From NCBI RefSeq assembly GCF_014635665.1, contig NZ_BMDG01000002.1:62001-126000 (forward strand): a DNA stretch of 64,000 nucleotides, given 5' to 3'. This document shows positions 59,602 to 64,000 of this stretch, in pieces. The stretch is from Isoptericola cucumis (GTDB taxonomy: Bacteria > Actinomycetota > Actinomycetes > Actinomycetales > Cellulomonadaceae). The notes beneath the pieces were generated by a model that did not search any database, had not been told where the DNA came from, and saw only the letters and a program-made list of their open reading frames with translations. The position numbers were made by a program, and so were the translations under genes. The first letter of the stretch is position 1; every line of letters starts with the position of its first letter.

Positions 59602-60171
59602 GTGGGGGAGATCGAGGCGGGCTCGGAGTACCGCGACGTCGCCGAGCAGATGTCGGCGCAGGCCAGGACGTTCCTGTCGACGACGACGACGGTCGCCTCG
59701 GGCTCTGCGCCCGGCGCCGAGCTGTCGCTGCTCATCCTCGCCACCTCCGACCTGCTCGCCGCCGGCGCGCGCCTGGCCGCCATCGTCGACGTCGTGCCCG
59801 TCGAGCGGTTCGAGCCCGACGCCGGCCCCGAGACCGACGTCGACCCGCTGCGCGACGCGCTCGCGAAGATGTTCGACGGCTTCGACGACTACGTCGAGGT
59901 GTCCGACCCCGCGCTGAGCACCGACGTCGCCCCGGCCACCCTCTCCGGCGACCTGGCCTGCATCGCCGAGGAGCTCGCCAAGGGGCTGCAGCACTACGAC
60001 GACGGCCACGAGCTCGAGGGGCTGTGGTGGTGGCAGTTCAGCTACCTGTCGTCGTGGGGCGAGCGGGCGGCGTCCGCGCTGCGCGTGCTGCAGGGGGTGC
60101 TGGCGCACCTGCGGCTCGACGTCGCCGACGACGTCGCCGCCGAGGCGGAGTACGACGCGCTCCACTCCTGA
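59602..60171 (+). CDS. DUF5063-family protein
   Basis: A 189-aa soluble, acidic, helical protein (FLSTTTTVASGS near the N-terminus; DIAEELAKGLQHYDDG-type segment; ELEGLWWWQFSYLSSWGERAASALRVLQG near residues 140-168). It matches the DUF5063 family, which commonly follows recR in actinobacteria. Function unknown. GTG start. Confidence 0.78.
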   Translation: MGEIEAGSEYRDVAEQMSAQARTFLSTTTTVASGSAPGAELSLLILATSDLLAAGARLAAIVDVVPVERFEPDAGPETDVDPLRDALAKMFDGFDDYVEVSDPALSTDVAPATLSGDLACIAEELAKGLQHYDDGHELEGLWWWQFSYLSSWGERAASALRVLQGVLAHLRLDVADDVAAEAEYDALHS

Positions 60172-60222
60172 CGGGAGCCCTGACCGGGTCCTCCCACCGG
60201 GCGGCGTGCGAAGATCTCCCGC

Positions 60223-61005
60223 GTGCCCGACCTCGACGTCCTCACCATCGTCCTGCTGGTCCTGGCCGGGCTGACCGCCGGCTGGGTCGACGCGGTCGTC
60301 GGCGGCGGCGGGCTCATCCAGCTCCCCGCGCTGCTGCTGGTGCCGGGCATCTCGCCCGTGCAGGCGCTGGCGACCAACAAGCTCGCCTCGATCATGGGCA
60401 CGTCGACCAGCGCGATCACCTACTACCGCCGGGTGGGTCCCGACCTCACGACCGCGGGCCCGATGGCGCTCGCGGCGCTGACGGGCGCCTTCGGGGGCGC
60501 GGCGCTGGCGGCGCAGCTGCCCGCCGAGCTGTTCACGCCGATCATCCTCGTCGTGCTGATCGCGGTGGCCACGTACACGGTGCTGAAGCCGAGGCTCGGG
60601 GCGCAGACCGACCTGCGCTGGGAGGGCAACCGGCACCGGTGGACGGCGGCCGGCATCGGCCTGGTGATCGGCGCCTACGACGGGCTGCTCGGCCCCGGTA
60701 CGGGCACCTTCCTGGTGATCGCGCTGGTGAGCGTGCTGGGGTACGCGTTCCTGCCGGCGTCGGCGCTCGCGAAGATCGTCAACTTCGCGACCAACCTCGG
60801 CGCGCTGCTGTTCTTCGTGCCGCACGGCGCCGTCATCTGGGGGCTGGGCCTGGCGATGGGGGCGGCGAACCTCGTGGGCGCGTACGTCGGGGCGCGGATG
60901 GCCGTGGCGAAGGGCAGCGGCTTCGTGCGCGTCATCTTCGTCGTCGTGGTGGGTGCGCTGATCGTCAAGCTCGGGTACGACGTCGTGCGCGACTGGACGG
61001 CCTGA
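60223..61005 (+). CDS. TauE/SafE-family sulfite exporter-like permease
   Basis: A 260-aa membrane protein with eight helices. Repeated TauE motifs are visible: AGLTAGWVDAVVGGGGLIQLPALLLVPG with QALATNKLASIMGT in the first half, and GAYDGLLGPGTGTFLVIALV with SALAKIVNFATNLGAL in the second half. It probably exports a small sulfur-containing or organic anion. GTG start. Confidence 0.86.
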   Translation: MPDLDVLTIVLLVLAGLTAGWVDAVVGGGGLIQLPALLLVPGISPVQALATNKLASIMGTSTSAITYYRRVGPDLTTAGPMALAALTGAFGGAALAAQLPAELFTPIILVVLIAVATYTVLKPRLGAQTDLRWEGNRHRWTAAGIGLVIGAYDGLLGPGTGTFLVIALVSVLGYAFLPASALAKIVNFATNLGALLFFVPHGAVIWGLGLAMGAANLVGAYVGARMAVAKGSGFVRVIFVVVVGALIVKLGYDVVRDWTA

Positions 61006-61018
61006 GCCCCGGCGGCCG

Positions 61019-61918
61019 TCAGCGGGCCAGCAGGTCGCGCAGCGCGGCCAGCACCTCGTCGGGCGCGCTCTCCGCCATGAAGTGCCCGGCCGTGGTGGTG
61101 CGGTGGTCCAGGTCGGGTGCCCAGGCACCCCAGAGGCCGGCGGCGTCGTAGCCGAGCGCGGCACCCCAGTCCTGCTGCACGACGGTCACCGGCATGGCCA
61201 GCCGCCGCCCGGCGTCACGGTCGGCGCGGTCGTGCTCGACGTCGACGCCCGCCGACGCGCGGTAGTCGGCGACGATCGATCCCACCGCCTCCCGCGACCG
61301 CCGCAGGTACTCGGCGCGCACGTCCGCGTCGAACGGTGCGGGCGTGCCGGGCGGCGTCCAGGCGTCGAGGAAGTGGCCGAAGAACGTGTCGGCGGCCCCG
61401 GTGATCATGGCCTCCGGAAGTCCGGCGGGCTGGGCCATGAGGTACAGGTGGAAGGCGACGGCCGCGTCGGCGCCGTGCAGCACGTCCCACATGTCGAGGG
61501 TGGGCAGGACGTCGAGCACCGCGAGGTGCGTCACGACCTCCGGGTGGTCGAGACCCGCGCGGACGGCGACGAGCGCGCCACGGTCGTGACCGGCCAGGGC
61601 GAACCGGTCGACGCCGAGCGCTGCCGCGATCCGCACGACGTCGCGGGCCATGGTGCGCTTGGAGTAGGTGTCGGGGGAGGACCCGGCGGGCTTGTCGCTC
61701 GCGCCGTAGCCGCGCAGGTCGGGCACGACGACCGTGTGGTCGGCGGCGAGGGCGGGGGCGACGTGCCGCCAGCACAGGTGGGTCTGCGGGAAGCCGTGCA
61801 GCAGCACGACCGCTCGGCCGGAGCGGCCGGAGCCGCCGACGGCCGCGTGCAGCGCGACGTCGTCGTCCACGGTGACGCGCACGTCGTGGAAGCCGGGGAT
61901 GTTGGTGGGGGAGGTCAT
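61019..61918 (-). CDS. Alpha/beta hydrolase (haloacetate dehalogenase/epoxide hydrolase-like)
   Basis: A 299-aa hydrolase. The oxyanion motif is LLHGFPQTHLCWRHVAPALA, the nucleophile elbow GHDRGALVAVR has Asp (near residue 110) rather than Ser, and the catalytic His is in AGHFMAES. An Asp nucleophile is typical of dehalogenases and epoxide hydrolases. SLLG-type cap residues include WDVLHGADAAVAFHLYLMAQPAGLPE. It is divergent from a BTAD regulator with 84 nt between them, which may control it. Confidence 0.84.
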   Translation of the reverse strand: MTSPTNIPGFHDVRVTVDDDVALHAAVGGSGRSGRAVVLLHGFPQTHLCWRHVAPALAADHTVVVPDLRGYGASDKPAGSSPDTYSKRTMARDVVRIAAALGVDRFALAGHDRGALVAVRAGLDHPEVVTHLAVLDVLPTLDMWDVLHGADAAVAFHLYLMAQPAGLPEAMITGAADTFFGHFLDAWTPPGTPAPFDADVRAEYLRRSREAVGSIVADYRASAGVDVEHDRADRDAGRRLAMPVTVVQQDWGAALGYDAAGLWGAWAPDLDHRTTTAGHFMAESAPDEVLAALRDLLAR

Positions 61919-62002
61919 GGTTCTCCTCGTGGTGGTCGGTCGTGGAGGTGTGCCCAGCCTCGGCGCCACCGATGAGCGCTGGATGAGCAGGAGGACCGAC
62001 GG

Positions 62003-63949
62003 ATGGTGACGATCGGCGTCCTGGGGCCGATGACGGCCTGGGGCGACGACGGCGCGGACCTCGCGCTGCGCGGGCCGCGGCACCGTGAGCTGCTCGGCCG
62101 GCTGGCCGCCGCCCGCGGCCGTGCGGTGAGCGTCGTCGCGCTGGTCGACGACCTCTGGGACGACCCGCCCCCGGGCGCCGTCGCCGCCGTGCGCACGTTC
62201 GTCGCCGCGCTGCGCCGAGCGCTGGAACCGGACCGGGCGCCGCGTGCGCCGGCACGCCTGCTCGTGACGCAGGGGCCCGGCTACGCCCTGCGGCTCCCGG
62301 CCGGCGCCGTGGACGCGGACCGCGCCGCGCACCTGGTCGGCGAGGCGGCGCACCTGCCGGCCGCCGCCGCCCTCGGTCGGCTGGACGCCGCGCTCGGGCT
62401 GTGGCGGGGCGAGGCGTACGCGGGGGTGGACGCGCCGTGGGCGCACGCCGAGCGGGCACGCCTCGACGAGCTGCGGCTCGGCGCCGTCGAGCAGCGTGCA
62501 GACGCCCTCCTGGCGCTGGACCGTACCCGGGACGCGGTCGCCGACCTGGAGCAGCACGTCGTGACGCAGCCGTGGCGGGAGGAGGGCTGGCGCCTGCTCG
62601 CCCTGGCCCTGCACCAGGCGGGCCGGCAGGCCGACGCGCGTACCGTGCTCCGGCGCGCGCGTCGGACGCTCGCCGAGGAGCTCGGCCTCGACCCCGGGCC
62701 ACGGCTGGCGCAGGCCGAGGCGCGGGTCCTGCGCGGCGAGGAGGCGGGCGGGCCGGACCTCTGGGCGCGGGCGGCGGACACGTTCGCCCGCACCACGACC
62801 GGCGGCGCGTCCCGGCTCGAGCAGTCGGCGACCCTCCTGGGCGCGGCCGCGGTGGCGGGTGGGCTCGCCGAGTCGCGTGCCCAGCGGCTCGCGGTGCTGC
62901 GGGCCGCGGAACGCCGGGGGGAGCCGGCCCGCACGGCCCGGGTGCTCGACGCGGTGCACGTCCCGAGCGTGTGGCCGGTGCCGGACGACGCGGCGGAGGC
63001 GGCGGCCGTGGCCGCCGTCGCCCGGCGCACGCTGCGCGCCCTCGGCCCCGGCGCCCGGGACCGGGTCCGTTCGAGGCTGCTCGCCACGCTCGCCACGGAG
63101 CTGCGGGGGTCACGGGGGAGCCTCGGCCCGGAGGCGGCCGCGGAGGCCGAGGCGCTGGCCCGGCGCACCGGCGACGCGGCGACGCTCGCCCGCGCCCTGG
63201 GCGCGCGGGCGCTCCACAGGGGCGACCGGGCCGGGCGCGCCGCCGAGCGCGACACGATCGGCGCCGAGCTCGTCGACGTCGCCGCCTCGGCCGGGCTCGC
63301 GACGGACGAGATCCTCGGTCACCTGGTGCGGGTGCAGGCGCGCACGGCGCTCGGCGACCTGGCCGGCGCAGCGGGCCACGCCGCCGCGGCGGGCCGGCTC
63401 GCGTCCGACCACGACCGGCCGCTCGTCGAGGTGCTCACGTCGTGGTGGACCGTCGTGCGCGCCGCGGCCGAGGGGGCGCCGACCGCCGAGGTCGAGGACG
63501 CGGTGCGGGCGGCGGCCGCCGGGCTCGCCGGCACCGGGATGACCGGCGTGCGGGACGGGCTGGAGACGATCGCGCTGCTGAGCCTGCGGGTCGGGCGGGG
63601 CGCCGCCGGCGCCGGTGCCGGGCTCGCCGCCGGCGCCGCTGGGCCGTACGCCGCCTGGGTCGCCCCGTGGACCCTGCTCGCGGCCGGACGACCCGACGAG
63701 GCGCGCCGCGCCCTCGCCCGGGTCGGCGACCCGCCGCCGGGGCTGCTCGTCGAGGCGCTGTGGGTGCTCGCCGGCAGGGCGGCCGTCGCGCTCGGCGACC
63801 GCCGGGTCGCGACGCGGGCGCGGGACGCGCTGGCGCCCGCGGCGGGTGAGCTGGCCGCGGGCAGCGGGCTGCTCACCGCGGGCCCGGTCGACGACCATCT
63901 CGCGGCGCTGGACCGGTTCCTCGCGGGGCCGCCCGGCGCCACGACCTGA
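62003..63949 (+). CDS. BTAD-domain (SARP/AfsR-like) transcriptional regulator
   Basis: A 648-aa protein. The N-terminal OmpR-type winged helix (about 1-95; TIGVLGPMTAWGDDG, LRGPRHRELLGRLAAARGRAVSV and LLVTQGPGYALRL) is followed by a BTAD domain (about 100-245; GEAYAGVDAPWAHAERARLDELRLGAVEQRADALLAL and EELGLDPGPRLAQAEARVL). The remaining 400 residues are Ala-rich helical repeats, TPR-like, without the ATPase (NB-ARC) seen in AfsR. AGGAGG near 61988 precedes the ATG. Probably regulates the divergent hydrolase. No biosynthetic cluster is visible. Confidence 0.82.
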   Translation: MVTIGVLGPMTAWGDDGADLALRGPRHRELLGRLAAARGRAVSVVALVDDLWDDPPPGAVAAVRTFVAALRRALEPDRAPRAPARLLVTQGPGYALRLPAGAVDADRAAHLVGEAAHLPAAAALGRLDAALGLWRGEAYAGVDAPWAHAERARLDELRLGAVEQRADALLALDRTRDAVADLEQHVVTQPWREEGWRLLALALHQAGRQADARTVLRRARRTLAEELGLDPGPRLAQAEARVLRGEEAGGPDLWARAADTFARTTTGGASRLEQSATLLGAAAVAGGLAESRAQRLAVLRAAERRGEPARTARVLDAVHVPSVWPVPDDAAEAAAVAAVARRTLRALGPGARDRVRSRLLATLATELRGSRGSLGPEAAAEAEALARRTGDAATLARALGARALHRGDRAGRAAERDTIGAELVDVAASAGLATDEILGHLVRVQARTALGDLAGAAGHAAAAGRLASDHDRPLVEVLTSWWTVVRAAAEGAPTAEVEDAVRAAAAGLAGTGMTGVRDGLETIALLSLRVGRGAAGAGAGLAAGAAGPYAAWVAPWTLLAAGRPDEARRALARVGDPPPGLLVEALWVLAGRAAVALGDRRVATRARDALAPAAGELAAGSGLLTAGPVDDHLAALDRFLAGPPGATT

Positions 63950-64000
63950 GACGCCCTTCGTCCGAGGCGCGGGCACGGTCTACCATCGTCGGGCCAACAT

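Noticed and set aside
63950-64000. A possible start of another gene at the right edge
   Set aside because: TACCAT at 63981-63986 could be a -10 and the window ends in AT, but there is no coding sequence to judge.

Overview
The window is about 75% G+C with dense, actinobacterial-type gene content. A single-domain secreted GH6 cellulase lies behind a CebR/CelR-type operator. There are also an Rv2466c-type (mycothiol-linked) thioredoxin-fold protein, an F420-type LLM oxidoreductase, ANTAR-domain regulators and many leaderless promoters. Together these point to a cellulolytic actinomycete of the Cellulomonadaceae/Promicromonosporaceae type. That placement is inference from gene content; no 16S gene is present. 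Nothing in the window looks like a prophage, insertion sequence, integron or CRISPR array, so it reads as ordinary chromosome.

Layout. 0.1-8.4 kb: upp and tadA are divergent around a shared inverted repeat, followed by a transglutaminase-like protein, an FUSC transporter, a phytoene-desaturase-like flavoprotein, and a sensor kinase/LuxR regulator/DUF4097 operon. 8.5-18.3 kb: a carnitine-catabolic unit. A leftward operon encodes a Tat-lipoprotein binding protein, two Dpp-type permeases, a double-ATPase fusion, a cytoplasmic serine hydrolase, and the three enzymes CdhC, CdhA and CdhB. It has a clear promoter with IclR-type half-sites and a divergent IclR gene. 18.3-28.4 kb: Sir2, a secreted glycerophosphodiesterase, tRNA-Ser(CGA), a Nudix protein, small envelope proteins, a PadR/serine-hydrolase pair, and three consecutive ANTAR-domain proteins, the last coupled to a GT87 membrane glycosyltransferase.

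28.5-43.4 kb: an Nramp metal transporter with a palindromic operator, an acyl-CoA dehydrogenase, a DeoR regulator, a PnuC-family transporter under an FMN riboswitch (so probably riboflavin uptake), TetR, two methyltransferases, an Rv2466c-like protein, an LLM oxidoreductase, UraA, a LytR_C protein, the GH6 cellulase, tRNA-Ser(GGA) and the SRP RNA. 43.4-50 kb: a metQNI methionine importer with a long structured leader, a TetR-controlled ABC exporter with a 25-bp operator, and a MarR/membrane-protein pair.

50-64 kb: dnaX with a tandem-repeat Glu-Pro linker, two Nudix proteins, a secreted phosphodiesterase, an ABC exporter/kinase/regulator operon, recR, a DUF5063 protein, a TauE/SafE exporter, an alpha/beta hydrolase and a BTAD-type regulator. 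The SRP RNA, dnaX and recR, usually close together, are spread over 16 kb here and no ybaB lies between dnaX and recR. The most informative observations are the carnitine locus (with an apparent AUC start codon for its binding protein), the FMN riboswitch, several precisely placed palindromic operators, and the repeated use of TAGGGT-like -10 boxes 6-8 nt before start codons.
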